Part shown: positions 16,122 to 25,687 of the stretch, piece after piece | Numbering within the stretch: the stretch's first letter is position 1 | Layout: each line of letters starts with the position of its first letter | Assembly (NCBI RefSeq): GCF_007855645.1 | Contig: NZ_CP042261.1 | Coordinates: 1,755,501-1,819,500 of the forward strand | Direction: 5' to 3' | DNA: 64,000 nucleotides | Origin: Qingshengfaniella alkalisoli | GTDB lineage: Bacteria > Pseudomonadota > Alphaproteobacteria > Rhodobacterales > Rhodobacteraceae | The notes under the pieces: model-generated | Seen by the model: only the letters and a program-made list of their open reading frames with translations | The model's database searches: none | What the model was told of the DNA's origin: nothing | Translations under genes and position numbers: made by a program

Positions 16122-18883
16122 TGGCCCAGCCTGTCCAGAAGAGCAGGCACATGGACCTGATCGGATTTGTAATTGCCCGTCAGCACATGCATCACCAGAT
16201 TGACACCGAAGCGGTAAGCCATCTCGCGCTGGCGTTCGCCGGTCCAGCCACTGCCCACCGAGAAACGCGGCATGCCGCGCTCATCAATCGCCCACGCCGC
16301 AGCCCAGTCATTGCCGCCAATCACAACGGGTGTGACACCGTCATTGAGATCACGAAACGGCATGCCTTCGGCCTGCACTGCATCGGCAGGCGCGGCTTCG
16401 ACCCACATGCTGCGGCCCTGGTAGCGCCCGGGAAAATCCTGCAACAGATAGAAGCTGCGGGTCAGCACATGATCTGGCGGCAGGTGTTCCAGTGGCGGGA
16501 TATCCAGCTCCTGCGCCAGCTGCTGAAGCCGTCGTCCCTCAGCCGTCGTGTTTCCTGCGGTCGCGATATCGCCGTCCCGCGTGTCGAACAGGATCATGCC
16601 GCCCGTGCGAAGATACCTGTTCAGCCGTGCATAAGCTTCGGCGGAGGGGATAGGCTGATCTGGCGACACGGCCCAGTAAAGGATCGGGTAGAAGGACAAC
16701 TCGTCTCGTTCCAGATCGACGGCGACGGGTTCTGCCGGTTCTATGGTCGTCCGGTTGAACAGAACCCGCGACAGCCCGGAAAGACCAGCCTCCGTCACTT
16801 CGTCAAGCGCAGGATCGCCGGTCACGACATAGGCCAGTCGCACCTCGCTCGTCGCCGCAATAGCAGCAGCATCGTCGGTTTCCTGCGCCGACGCGTGTTG
16901 CGATGCGAGGACAACAGCCAGCAGGACCACTGCCGCCCCACCTGCGCGCCGCAGCCCGATCCGACCGGACAGGGCAAGCGAGGCGATAATGTCAGTTGCA
17001 AGCAACGCCAGGGCCAAGGCCAGTAACGCGCCTTTCAGCAAACGTTCACGCGCCAGCGCGACGCCTTCGACCGGGATGTCATCCGGCCAGACGGTAGGCG
17101 CGAGTTTCGCGTCGGGGCCGAGCGTATTCAGCACAAACTGCCTGTCTTCGTCAGAATAGAGTCCCGGCGGCAACCGGGGTCCGGGCACAGCCTCGGCCAG
17201 TTGCTTACCGTCGATTCCTGCGCGCGTGCCTGCATCATGGAGATTGCCGAACCCGTCCAGCAAGCGATCCGCCTGCCAGGTCGTGCCCGCCAGTTCCTCT
17301 GCCGATGGCGCATCGGGTCGGGTGGAAATCGACAGGCGTTCCAGCATCTGCACGAACAGTCCCGATAGCGGCAAGCTGGACCATTCGGCATTCGCAGTGA
17401 CATGGAACAGAACGATTCCGCCTTGCCCCATTTGCTTGCGCGTGACCAGCGGAGTGTTGTCGGTCAGCGCCGCGATCACACGACCCGACAGGTCGGGGTC
17501 GGGCTGCGCCAGAACCTGCGCGTTGACCTGCACATCATCGGGAATCGGCAGGCCGTAAAATGGAGACTCCTCCGTGAAGGGCTGTAACCGCTTGGGCTCG
17601 CCCCATGCCATGGCCCCGCCAATCGTACGACCGCCCGAGCGCAGTCGCACAGGCATCAGCGGATCTTCGGTATCACGGCTGACATCGCTCGCCGCCAGAC
17701 GGTTTCCGGCAAAGCGCACCAATAGGCCGCCTTCTTCCACCCAGTCGATCAGGCCCTGTTCTTCCACGGGCGACAAGGTGGCCACATCGGTCAAAATGAT
17801 CACATCCGGGCTGGCCAGAAGCACATCGACCAAGCTGCCCTCGACCAGGTCGGCGGTCGGCTGCAACGCCTTTTCAAGGTAGAGAAGTGGAGAAAGGACC
17901 TCCAAACCTTCACGATCCTCGCGACCCGCGATCAAGGCGACTTCGCGCCGTTGCAAGGCGTCACCGGTCAGCGTCACGGCACCGGCCGACCGCACGCCTT
18001 CAATCTCGAACCGCGTGACTCGATGGCGCAGTTCTGCCGGCAGTGACAAGCGCGCCTGCGCCCGGGTCGATCCCGCCTCGAAGCCCAGATCTAGGCGCGC
18101 AAGTTCACGCTCCACCCCTGTAGGGTCCAGCCCACGCGCGGACACTGTAACCTCCGCCGCGCCGGTATCATCAGACCGCAGCGCGCCCAGTTCGATGGAC
18201 CGCCCGTCAAACACGGCCGGCTCCAGACCAAACACGGGCGTCCCGCTTTCGAACACCGTAAGCGTTCCGCGCGATTGCAGCATATCAGCCGCTTCCATCC
18301 GGCCAGGCCGCGCAACGCCATCGGACAGCCAGTAGGTATCGGTGCCCTCCGGCACCGCCGCCGCAAATACCGTCAGCGCCTCGGCATCCGGTTGCCAGGG
18401 TTGCGGCTGCAAGCCAGCCAGCCGTCGCTGCCAGACATCGGCAGCCAGAAACTCGGGCATCTCGGCGGGCAGTTCTGTCGTCGATACGAGCGTGACGGGA
18501 CGACCACGGCGACCGGCTTCTGTCAGCAGCGACCGGATCTGCCCAATGCGGCGGTCCCAATCGCGCGCATCGGCCCATGTCGCATCGACCAGCACCAGCA
18601 GCGGACCGTCACCGTCTCGACGCTCCTGCGGGTGCAGAATCGGCCCCGCGAATCCGATGATGATCGCCGCCGCCGCCAGTGTGCGCAGCAACAGCAGCCA
18701 CCACGGAGTCTTGTCCGTATCCGCATCGTCATCCTGAAGACCCAGCAGCAAAGCCACGCCGGGAAACCGCCGCCGCACGGGCGACGGCGGCATGACACGC
18801 AGAAGCAACCACAGAACGGGAAGGATCAGCAGCCCCGACAGCACCCAAGGCGCGGCGAACCCTATGGGGCCGAGCATCAGCAT
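16118..18883 (-). CDS. DUF4159 domain membrane protein with BatA-like N-terminus
   Basis: The 921-residue protein has an N-terminal BatA-type membrane segment (GFAAPWVLSGLLILPVLWLLL) with a second helix near residue 65, a large exported middle region, helices near residues 640-690 ending in an ALA-type site, and a C-terminal DUF4159 domain (about 715-915, with YPILYWAVSPDQPIPS, YLRTGGMILFDTRDGD and AYRFGVNLVMHVLTGNYK). DUF4159 has an amidotransferase-like fold. The ATG at 18883 overlaps the DUF58 stop (ATGA), which fixes the start. Predicted to work with MoxR and DUF58; substrate unknown. Confidence 0.85.
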   Translation of the reverse strand: MLMLGPIGFAAPWVLSGLLILPVLWLLLRVMPPSPVRRRFPGVALLLGLQDDDADTDKTPWWLLLLRTLAAAAIIIGFAGPILHPQERRDGDGPLLVLVDATWADARDWDRRIGQIRSLLTEAGRRGRPVTLVSTTELPAEMPEFLAADVWQRRLAGLQPQPWQPDAEALTVFAAAVPEGTDTYWLSDGVARPGRMEAADMLQSRGTLTVFESGTPVFGLEPAVFDGRSIELGALRSDDTGAAEVTVSARGLDPTGVERELARLDLGFEAGSTRAQARLSLPAELRHRVTRFEIEGVRSAGAVTLTGDALQRREVALIAGREDREGLEVLSPLLYLEKALQPTADLVEGSLVDVLLASPDVIILTDVATLSPVEEQGLIDWVEEGGLLVRFAGNRLAASDVSRDTEDPLMPVRLRSGGRTIGGAMAWGEPKRLQPFTEESPFYGLPIPDDVQVNAQVLAQPDPDLSGRVIAALTDNTPLVTRKQMGQGGIVLFHVTANAEWSSLPLSGLFVQMLERLSISTRPDAPSAEELAGTTWQADRLLDGFGNLHDAGTRAGIDGKQLAEAVPGPRLPPGLYSDEDRQFVLNTLGPDAKLAPTVWPDDIPVEGVALARERLLKGALLALALALLATDIIASLALSGRIGLRRAGGAAVVLLAVVLASQHASAQETDDAAAIAATSEVRLAYVVTGDPALDEVTEAGLSGLSRVLFNRTTIEPAEPVAVDLERDELSFYPILYWAVSPDQPIPSAEAYARLNRYLRTGGMILFDTRDGDIATAGNTTAEGRRLQQLAQELDIPPLEHLPPDHVLTRSFYLLQDFPGRYQGRSMWVEAAPADAVQAEGMPFRDLNDGVTPVVIGGNDWAAAWAIDERGMPRFSVGSGWTGERQREMAYRFGVNLVMHVLTGNYKSDQVHVPALLDRLGQ

Positions 18884-19755
18884 CAGCGCACCGGCTCCAA
18901 CGCGGCATAAACCCACAGCAGCGCAGCTTGGGCGCCGTCCTTGGTATCATGGCAGTGGTAATGCCAACCGCTGAGCTTCGCGAGATCGGACAGCCGCGCC
19001 CGCCGCTCCGCCAGTCTGGACAGGTAGCGGTCGCGCAGCGCCCCCGCCTGCTTCGTTTCATACCGCAAAGCGCCGGCCATGCTTTCGAAAATCGTGCGCC
19101 CACGGAACGGGAAAGCAATCTCTTCGGGATCAAGCACCTGCAACAGCGTTCCACGCATCCCGCGATCGACGGCTTCGGCCATTGCCGCCTCGATCGGACC
19201 GATATCGCCCAGAAAATCTGACACGAACAGCGCCCGCGCATGGGACGGACACCCCGAAACCTCGGGTGCGCCGTATTCGTCGGCGGTGTGGGGCACGCTC
19301 AGCGCCTGCAGCATCCTCCCGATCTGCGCTTCTCCCCGTCGGGGCGGGGCCAGAGGTCCGGACAATCCGACACGTTCACCGCCGCGCAGCAACAGGATCG
19401 AGGTCGCCAGCGCCAGCACATTGGCACGGTCACACTTGCTTGGCACACCCCTGGAGGCAAAGCTCATGGATGATGCTCCATCCACCCAGACCAGCACCGT
19501 CTGCGCCGCCTGCCATTCCTTCTGGCGGATGAAATGCGCGTCCGACCGCGCGGATCTCCGCCAGTCGATGTCACGCACCTCGTCATGGGGTTGGGCTGCA
19601 CGAAACTGCCAGAATTCGGACCCCATACCTGGACGGCGACGACCATGCTCACCAAGCTGCATTGTGCTGGCCAGATGCTCCGCCTCCGCCAAAAGCGGCG
19701 GCATCGGGGCGGCGAGCGCTTCTGCGCCCGCGCGGATATGGGCGATATCGCTCAA
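18883..19755 (-). CDS. DUF58 domain protein
   Basis: The 290-residue protein has the DUF58 signature: GRRRPGMGSEFWQFRAAQPHDEVRDIDWRRSARSD, then TVLVWVDGASSMSF, a degenerate MIDAS motif (DGASS) of a von Willebrand-like fold. DUF58 proteins are regularly encoded after MoxR ATPases and are thought to receive MoxR remodelling. The start ATG overlaps the moxR stop codon by four bases. No membrane helix is apparent, so it is probably cytoplasmic. Confidence 0.9.
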   Translation of the reverse strand: MSDIAHIRAGAEALAAPMPPLLAEAEHLASTMQLGEHGRRRPGMGSEFWQFRAAQPHDEVRDIDWRRSARSDAHFIRQKEWQAAQTVLVWVDGASSMSFASRGVPSKCDRANVLALATSILLLRGGERVGLSGPLAPPRRGEAQIGRMLQALSVPHTADEYGAPEVSGCPSHARALFVSDFLGDIGPIEAAMAEAVDRGMRGTLLQVLDPEEIAFPFRGRTIFESMAGALRYETKQAGALRDRYLSRLAERRARLSDLAKLSGWHYHCHDTKDGAQAALLWVYAALEPVR

Positions 19756-20759
19756 GCCGCCGCTCTGTCCGTTTCCATGACGCTGACCGCCTCACGGATC
19801 ACCTGCTCCAGCATGATACCCCCTGCACGCGCCGCAAAGTTCATCTGCATCCGGTGCTGCAACACCGGAACGGCCATCGCCAGCACATCATCGCGCGTGG
19901 GCACCAGCCGCCCTTCCAGAAGCGCGCGCGCCCGCACCGTCAGCATCAGTGCCTGCGCCGCACGCGGCCCCGGCCCCCAGGACACCATTTCGCGCACGAT
20001 CTGTGGTGCGGCGTCATTATCGGGACGACAAGCCCGAACCAGATCCAGGATCGCGTCCATCACGGCCTCGCCAACCGGCATCCGGCGCAGCAATGTCTGC
20101 GCGTCGATCAACTCCTGCGCTGCGAAAACCGGCTCTGCCAGCGCCTCCTCCACACCTGTCGTGGCAAGCAGAATGTCACGCTCGGTATCGCGGTCGGGGT
20201 TCTTCACGTCGATCTGCACCAGGAAGCGGTCCAGTTGCGCTTCTGGCAACGGATAAGTGCCCTCCTGTTCAATCGGGTTCTGCGTGGCCAGAACGTGAAA
20301 CGGCGGCTCCAACGCATGGGCCTGCCCTGCTATGGTCACGGATTTTTCCTGCATGGCCTGCAGCAGCGCCGACTGGGTTCTGGGGCTGGCGCGGTTGATC
20401 TCGTCCGCCATCAGCAACTGGCAAAAAATCGGGCCTTCGATAAACCGGAAGGTGCGCGCCCCATCGGTGCCCGTTTCCAGCACTTCGGACCCCAGAATAT
20501 CGGCAGGCATCAGATCGGGGGTGAACTGCACGCGTGCGGCATTCAGCCCCATCACCACGCCCAGTGTTTCGACAAGCCGCGTCTTGCCCAGCCCCGGCAG
20601 CCCGACCAGCAACCCGTGCCCCCCGCATAGCAACGCCGTCAGCGCCAGATCGACAACTTGCGTCTGGCCGATGAAACGCCGCGTGATGCTGGTCTTCGCG
20701 GCCGCCAGCTTTTCTTCCAGCGCCTCGATCTCGATGACGAGTTCGGTGTCATCCGCCAT
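19752..20759 (-). CDS. MoxR family AAA ATPase
   Basis: The 335-residue protein has Walker A GLPGLGKT (about residues 54-61), Walker B LLMADEIN, sensor 1 in VLATQNPIEQEGTYPLPEAQLDRF (the MoxR signature) and a C-terminal lid domain with SWGPGPRAAQALMLTVRARA. MoxR ATPases act as chaperones for assembling or activating protein complexes. It is the first gene of a four-gene operon in which each junction is a four-base overlap. It is divergent from the DUF1285 gene, with a palindrome in the 84-base gap. Confidence 0.93.
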   Translation of the reverse strand: MADDTELVIEIEALEEKLAAAKTSITRRFIGQTQVVDLALTALLCGGHGLLVGLPGLGKTRLVETLGVVMGLNAARVQFTPDLMPADILGSEVLETGTDGARTFRFIEGPIFCQLLMADEINRASPRTQSALLQAMQEKSVTIAGQAHALEPPFHVLATQNPIEQEGTYPLPEAQLDRFLVQIDVKNPDRDTERDILLATTGVEEALAEPVFAAQELIDAQTLLRRMPVGEAVMDAILDLVRACRPDNDAAPQIVREMVSWGPGPRAAQALMLTVRARALLEGRLVPTRDDVLAMAVPVLQHRMQMNFAARAGGIMLEQVIREAVSVMETDRAAA

Positions 20760-20772
20760 GACAAACCCCCTG

Positions 20773-20802
20773 TTGACCTATAGGTTCATTGAACCGATTT
20801 AT
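20773..20802. promoter_or_regulatory. Divergent promoter region with palindrome between moxR and DUF1285
   Basis: On the plus strand TTGACC (20773-20778) and ATTTAT (20797-20802) are 18 bases apart and could be -35 and -10 boxes. Between them lies GGTTCA-T-TGAACC (20783-20795), a perfect palindrome with 6-bp arms. It is placed where a repressor could block the DUF1285 promoter and perhaps the opposing moxR promoter. No regulator is identified. Confidence 0.4.
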
Positions 20803-20843
20803 CGGCCAGAACTCAAACGACAAACGCAGTCAGGCACCTTATC

Positions 20844-21413
20844 GTGAAGCCCACCACTGACAGCATCGCCGCCGCCGCCACAAAAGCCGCCAGGAAAGGC
20901 TTACCGCCTGTGCACAAATGGAACCCGCCCTTTTGCGGGAATCTGGACATGCGAATCGCTCGCGACGGAACGTGGTTCTATGAGGGCACACCAATTGGAC
21001 GGCCCGCAATGGTGCGGCTGTTTTCCACGATCCTGCGCAAGGATGGCGAAGACTATTTCCTCGTCACTCCGGTCGAGAAAGTCGGGATTGCGGTCGAAGA
21101 CGCACCCTTCATCGCCATTGACGTCGACGTCGGTGGCCCGGACGGCACCCAATCGCTGACCTTCACGACCAATGTGGGCGACCGGACCACCGCCGGACCG
21201 GACACCCCGATCCGGGTAACGATTGATCAGGCCACCGGCGAACCCGCACCCTATGTGCTGGTCCGCGACCGGTTGGAAGCGCTGATTGACCGCAAGACAT
21301 TCTACCGGCTGGTCGATCTCGGCGAGGAGCGCGACATTCACGGCAAGGCGTGGTTCGGCATCACCTCCGGCGGCACCTTCTTTCCCATCCAGCCGAGCGC
21401 AGACCTGGCTTAG
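20844..21413 (+). CDS. DUF1285 family protein
   Basis: The 189-residue protein contains the DUF1285 pattern: [64 protein letters not shown]. It is cytoplasmic with no signal or membrane segment. Function is unknown; in Roseobacters it stands next to the MoxR operon, as it does here. The start is GTG at 20844; an upstream in-frame ATG is lacking. Its stop overlaps the convergent CDF gene by four bases. Confidence 0.85.
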   Translation: MKPTTDSIAAAATKAARKGLPPVHKWNPPFCGNLDMRIARDGTWFYEGTPIGRPAMVRLFSTILRKDGEDYFLVTPVEKVGIAVEDAPFIAIDVDVGGPDGTQSLTFTTNVGDRTTAGPDTPIRVTIDQATGEPAPYVLVRDRLEALIDRKTFYRLVDLGEERDIHGKAWFGITSGGTFFPIQPSADLA

Positions 21414-22324
21414 GCATGACCGATCACTGAAGGCTCTTCACAGGCCGTCACCGACCGCTCCACCTGCAAAGTCGCGTGACTGATGCCAAACCGGTCGGAC
21501 AGCAGCCCCCGCACAAGCGGGATAACCTCTCCCGCATCGGCATCAGACACGATATGCGCCTCAAGCGACGCGTGCTTCTCGTCGATCTGCCAGATATGCA
21601 GGTGGTGCACGTCGTCAACGCCCGGCAGCGCCTCCACCGCGTCGATCAGTTCGGCCACATCCACCGATGACGGCGTCCCGAGCATCAGGATGCGAATCAC
21701 CGGCCCGATCTCGACCAGCGAATGCCACAGGATGTAGCCCGAGATCCCGATTGTAATGATTGGATCGACCAGCCGCCAATCGTAAAGAAGCAGCAGGACA
21801 CCGCCGATAATCACAGCCACCGAGGCGAGCGCATCGGCGACGTTGTGCAAGAACGCCGCACGAATATTCATGCTGTCCTTGGACATGCGATAGGTCAACA
21901 AGGCGGTAACAGTATCCACCGCCAGTGCAATGCCCGCGACGACCACCACGATCCAGCCTTTGACCTCGGTCGGGTCAAACAGCCGCCAGACGGCCTCATA
22001 CGCCAGATAGATCGCGATCAGGATCAGTGTCGTGTAGTTGATCAGCGCCGCCACGATTTCCGCGCGCGCATAGCCAAAAGTCATATCCGCATCCGACGGA
22101 CGCCGCGCAATCTTGCGCGCGACAAACGCAATGACCAGCGACATGGCGTCGGACAGGTTGTGTATGGCATCTGCGATCAACGCGATGGACCCGGCGAACA
22201 ACCCGCCCACGATCTGCGCGACCGTCAACAGCATGTTCACGCCAATGGCCCAGGCGACCCGCGCGTCGCCCGCGTCCGGGTCGATGTGATGGTGGTGATG
22301 ATGGCCGTGGTGATCGTGTGGCAT
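21410..22324 (-). CDS. Cation diffusion facilitator (CzcD/ZitB-type zinc exporter)
   Basis: The protein has about 304 residues with a His-rich N-terminus (seven His in the first 12 residues, plus HID), six membrane helices and the paired metal-site motifs HNLSD and HNVAD in helices 2 and 5. Its cytoplasmic C-terminal domain contains [23 protein letters not shown]. It should export Zn(II) (or Co/Cd) in exchange for protons. ATG 22324 is preferred because the predicted promoter would start RNA near 22352; an ATG at 22339 would add five residues. It is divergent from a MerR regulator that probably controls it. Confidence 0.93.
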   Translation of the reverse strand: MPHDHHGHHHHHHIDPDAGDARVAWAIGVNMLLTVAQIVGGLFAGSIALIADAIHNLSDAMSLVIAFVARKIARRPSDADMTFGYARAEIVAALINYTTLILIAIYLAYEAVWRLFDPTEVKGWIVVVVAGIALAVDTVTALLTYRMSKDSMNIRAAFLHNVADALASVAVIIGGVLLLLYDWRLVDPIITIGISGYILWHSLVEIGPVIRILMLGTPSSVDVAELIDAVEALPGVDDVHHLHIWQIDEKHASLEAHIVSDADAGEVIPLVRGLLSDRFGISHATLQVERSVTACEEPSVIGHA

Positions 22325-22358
22325 CCTGTCGTCTCTCATTTGCAAGCGGATGCTGATC

Positions 22359-22389
22359 TATCTAATCTCTCTAGCGACTAGAGGTTCAA
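22359..22389 (-). promoter_or_regulatory. MerR-type promoter of the CDF gene, 19-bp spacer
   Basis: On the minus strand a -35 box TTGAAC (22389-22384) and a -10 box TAGATA (22364-22359) are separated by 19 bases, the overlong spacer that MerR activators remodel. Within the spacer at 22369-22383 is the palindrome CTCTAG-TCG-CTAGAG. This is the expected arrangement for a ZntR/CueR-like regulator and joins the CDF exporter to the divergent merR gene. Confidence 0.8.
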
Positions 22390-22403
22390 GAGGTTTTTTC
22401 GAC

Positions 22404-22817
22404 ATGCTGTCCATTGGTGATCTGTCCCGCGAAACGGGTGTGAAAATCCCCACGATCCGCTACTACGAACAGATGGGGCTGGTCGAGCCCGAGGGACGCA
22501 CCAATGGCAACCAGCGGCGCTATTCCAGGGACGGGCTGGAAAGGCTGTCTTTCATAAAGCATGCGCGGGAACTGGGACTGTCGCTTGATGCGATCCGCGC
22601 GTTGATAACGCTGGACGAGACATCCGCCGCCGAACTGTCAGAGGCCCACCACATCGCGCAGGCGCATCTGAGCGATGTTCAGTCGCGCATCGCGCGGCTC
22701 AAGCGGCTTGAGTCTGAGTTGAAACGCATGCTGCGCGCCTGTGACGGCGATCACGCACATGGCTGCGACCTGCTGCAGGCCTTCAGCGATCACAGCCATT
22801 GCGAAACCGAACACTAG
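22404..22817 (+). CDS. MerR family metal-responsive regulator
   Basis: The 137-residue protein has the MerR winged helix (IGDLSRETGVKIPTIRYYEQMGLVEPEGRTNGNQRRYSRDGLERLSFIKHARELGLSLDAIRALI), a long dimerisation helix, and a C-terminal metal site containing CDGDHAHGCDLLQAFSDHSHC with three Cys and several His. The ligand pattern suggests Zn or a similar divalent ion instead of Cu(I). It very likely activates the divergent CDF exporter through the 19-bp-spacer promoter and controls itself. The ATG at 22404 is chosen because the conserved N-terminus begins there. Confidence 0.9.
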   Translation: MLSIGDLSRETGVKIPTIRYYEQMGLVEPEGRTNGNQRRYSRDGLERLSFIKHARELGLSLDAIRALITLDETSAAELSEAHHIAQAHLSDVQSRIARLKRLESELKRMLRACDGDHAHGCDLLQAFSDHSHCETEH

Positions 22818-22820
22818 ACC

Positions 22821-25616
22821 TTAGTGCGCCTCGGCCCAGTTCGCGCCCTGCCCCGCATCGACGGTCAACGGCACAGACAGTTCAACTGCGGGCATGGCCG
22901 CGTTTTCCATCACATCCTTGACCCGCGCGATGGTGTCGTCGACCGCAGCTTCATCCACCTCGAACAGCAATTCATCATGAACCTGCAGCAGCATCTTGGC
23001 GGGCAAATCGGCAATCGCTTCGGGCATCCGGATCATGGCACGCCGGATCACATCAGCAGCGGTCCCTTGGATCGGCGCGTTGATCGCGGCACGGCGGGCA
23101 AACCCGGCATGCGGCCCCTTCGCGTTGATCTCGGGCGTGTGGATCTTGCGACCGAACAGCGTCTGGACGAAATCATGGTCCTTCGCAAAGGCAATCGTGT
23201 CGTCCATATAGGCGCGGATACCAGGGAAACGCTCGAAATAGCGATCGATAAAGCCCTGCGCCTCGCCACGCGGGATACGCAGGTTACGCGCCAGCCCGAA
23301 GCCCGAAATCCCGTAGATCACCCCGAAGTTGATCGCCTTCGCCTGCCGACGGATCATCGGGTCCATGCCCTCGATCGGCACGTTGAACATCTCCGACGCG
23401 GTCATGGCATGAATGTCCTGCCCGTCCAAGAACGCCTGCTTGAGCGCGTCGATATCCGCTATATGGGCAAGGATGCGCAGTTCGATCTGGCTGTAGTCGA
23501 GCGACAACAGAACCTTGCCCTCATCGGCAACAAACGCCTCGCGGATGCGACGCCCTTCCTCGGACCGGACGGGGATGTTTTGCAGATTCGGATCGGTTGA
23601 CGCCAGCCGCCCCGTGTTTGCCCCCGCGATGGAATAGGACGTATGCACCCGCCCCGTTTCCGGATTGATATGCTCCTGCAATGCGTCGGTGTAGGTCGAT
23701 TTCAGCTTGGATAACTGCCGCCAGTCCAGCACGCGGCCCGGCAAATCATGTTCGGTGGCCAGATCTTCCAAGACATTGGCGGGCGTGGACCATGCGCCGG
23801 TCTTGCCCTTCTTGCCGCCTTCCAGTCCCATCTTGTCGAACAGGATCTCGCCCAGTTGCTTGGGCGATCCGACATTGAACTTTTCGCCCGCAAGCTCGTG
23901 GATTTCCGCTTCCAATCCAGCCATTTTCTGGCTGAAGGCGTTCGACATGCGCGACAGCGTATCGCGGTCCACCTTGATGCCCGTGCGCTCCATCTGCGCC
24001 AGCACCGGCACCAGCGGACGTTCCAGCGTCTCGTAAACGGTCGTGACCTTCGCCTTGTGCAGCCCCGGCTTCAGCACCTGCCACAGCCGCAGCGTGATGT
24101 CCGCATCCTCGGCGGCATAGGCCGTGGCCTTGTCCACCGGCACCCGGTCGAAGGTGATCGCCGACTTGCCCGACCCCAGCAGCGGCTTGATCGGAATGGG
24201 CGTATGCGACAGATACCGTTCCGACAGCACATCCATCCCGTGATTGTGCAGCCCCGCATTCTGCGCATAGGAAATCAGCAACGTATCGTCGATGGGTGCA
24301 ATCGCGATACCGTAGGACGCGAAAATCTTGGCGTCATACTTCATGTTCTGCCCGATCTTTAGGATCGCGTCATCCTCCAGCACGGGCTTGAGCATTTCCA
24401 GCGCCCGATCCATCGGCATCTGGCCGTCCGCCAGATCGTCGGACCCGAACAGATCACCCGTCGCCGCCGCCTTATGCGCCAGCGGGATGTAGCAGGCCGA
24501 CCCCGCCTCTACCGCAAGCGAGATACCGACCAGGTCGGCACGCATCTCGTTCAGACTGGTCGTTTCGGTATCGATCGCCACCCAGCCGCGTTCATGGATC
24601 AGGTCGATCCATTTCTGCAAAGCCGCCTCATCCGCGACAGTTTCGTATTTGTCGGGATCGAACGGGACAACCTCCGCCACCACGGCCGCGGGTTCGTCCG
24701 CCTTCGGCTCCGGCATCACGGGCATCTCCGCGCCCAGCCGGTCGGCCACACGCTTCGTCAGCGTGCGGAACTCCATCTTGGTCAGGAAATCAAGAAGCGT
24801 CTCGGCCTCGGGTTCGCGCACCTCCAGATCATCGAGCGTGAATTCCAGCGGTGTATTGCAGTCAAGCTGCACCAACTGCTTGGAAATGCGGATCTGTTCC
24901 GCATGATCGATCAGCGTCTGGCGGCGCTTGGGCTGTTTGATCTCGCCCGCGCGTTCGAGAAGCGTTTCCAGATCGCCGTATTCGTTGATCAGCAGCGCCG
25001 CAGTCTTGATCCCGATCCCCGGCGCCCCCGGCACGTTATCCACGCTATCACCCGCCAACGCCTGCACATCCACGACGCGTTCCGGCCCCACACCGAACTT
25101 CGCCTCCACGCCCTCGACATCGATGCGGGCATTCTTCATCGCGTCGAGCATCTCGACGCCCCCGCCAACCAGCTGCATCAGGTCCTTGTCGGAGCTGATG
25201 ATCGTCACGCGCCCGCCTGCATCGCGCGCCTGACAGGCCAGCGTGGCAATGATGTCGTCGGCCTCGAACCCTTCGATTTCCTCGCAGGCCACGTTGAAGG
25301 CCCGTGTCGCTTCGCGTGTCAGCGGCATCTGCGGGCGCAGATCCTCGGGCATTTCATCCCGGTTCGCCTTGTAGAGATCGTAAAGATCGTTTCGGAAGGT
25401 ATGGCTGCCCTTGTCGAAGATCACGGCAGCATGCGTCGGCGCATCGGGGCCGTTATTGTCCTCGATATACTTGAACAGCATGTTGCAGAAACCGGCAACG
25501 GCACCCACCGGCAAACCGTCCGATTTCCGCGTCAGTGGCGGCAAGGCATGATAGGCCCGAAAGATGAAGGCCGATCCGTCGATCAGGTGAAGATGGTGCC
25601 CCTTGCCGAATGCCAT
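22821..25616 (-). CDS. polA: DNA polymerase I
   Basis: The 931-residue protein has the three polA domains. The 5'-3' exonuclease is N-terminal (LIDGSAFIFRAYHA, SSDKDLMQLV, PGAPGIGIKTAA). The 3'-5' exonuclease is intact, with WVAIDTETTSLNEM carrying the DxE motif and TAYAAEDADITLRLW. The polymerase has motif A LLSLDYSQIELRILAHI, motif B RRQAKAINFGVIYG and motif C LLQVHDELLFEV. It fills gaps in repair and removes RNA primers. The ATG at 25616 directly precedes the conserved N-terminus. The stop lies 3 bases beyond the end of the convergent merR gene. Confidence 0.98.
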   Translation of the reverse strand: MAFGKGHHLHLIDGSAFIFRAYHALPPLTRKSDGLPVGAVAGFCNMLFKYIEDNNGPDAPTHAAVIFDKGSHTFRNDLYDLYKANRDEMPEDLRPQMPLTREATRAFNVACEEIEGFEADDIIATLACQARDAGGRVTIISSDKDLMQLVGGGVEMLDAMKNARIDVEGVEAKFGVGPERVVDVQALAGDSVDNVPGAPGIGIKTAALLINEYGDLETLLERAGEIKQPKRRQTLIDHAEQIRISKQLVQLDCNTPLEFTLDDLEVREPEAETLLDFLTKMEFRTLTKRVADRLGAEMPVMPEPKADEPAAVVAEVVPFDPDKYETVADEAALQKWIDLIHERGWVAIDTETTSLNEMRADLVGISLAVEAGSACYIPLAHKAAATGDLFGSDDLADGQMPMDRALEMLKPVLEDDAILKIGQNMKYDAKIFASYGIAIAPIDDTLLISYAQNAGLHNHGMDVLSERYLSHTPIPIKPLLGSGKSAITFDRVPVDKATAYAAEDADITLRLWQVLKPGLHKAKVTTVYETLERPLVPVLAQMERTGIKVDRDTLSRMSNAFSQKMAGLEAEIHELAGEKFNVGSPKQLGEILFDKMGLEGGKKGKTGAWSTPANVLEDLATEHDLPGRVLDWRQLSKLKSTYTDALQEHINPETGRVHTSYSIAGANTGRLASTDPNLQNIPVRSEEGRRIREAFVADEGKVLLSLDYSQIELRILAHIADIDALKQAFLDGQDIHAMTASEMFNVPIEGMDPMIRRQAKAINFGVIYGISGFGLARNLRIPRGEAQGFIDRYFERFPGIRAYMDDTIAFAKDHDFVQTLFGRKIHTPEINAKGPHAGFARRAAINAPIQGTAADVIRRAMIRMPEAIADLPAKMLLQVHDELLFEVDEAAVDDTIARVKDVMENAAMPAVELSVPLTVDAGQGANWAEAH

Positions 25617-25687
25617 TGATCGTCCCTCTCAGCCGTCGTTACGCGCATTGTGTTAGCGCGAAGACCGGCGGGACGCCACAGCTTACG

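Noticed and set aside
22264-22324. CAT-rich stretch at the start of the CDF gene considered as a microsatellite
   Set aside because: It encodes the His-rich metal-binding N-terminus of the exporter, a normal feature of the family.
24474-25619. Open frame of 381 codons opposite polA
   Set aside because: Rich in His, Arg and Gln; lies wholly inside polA exonuclease and linker coding sequence.
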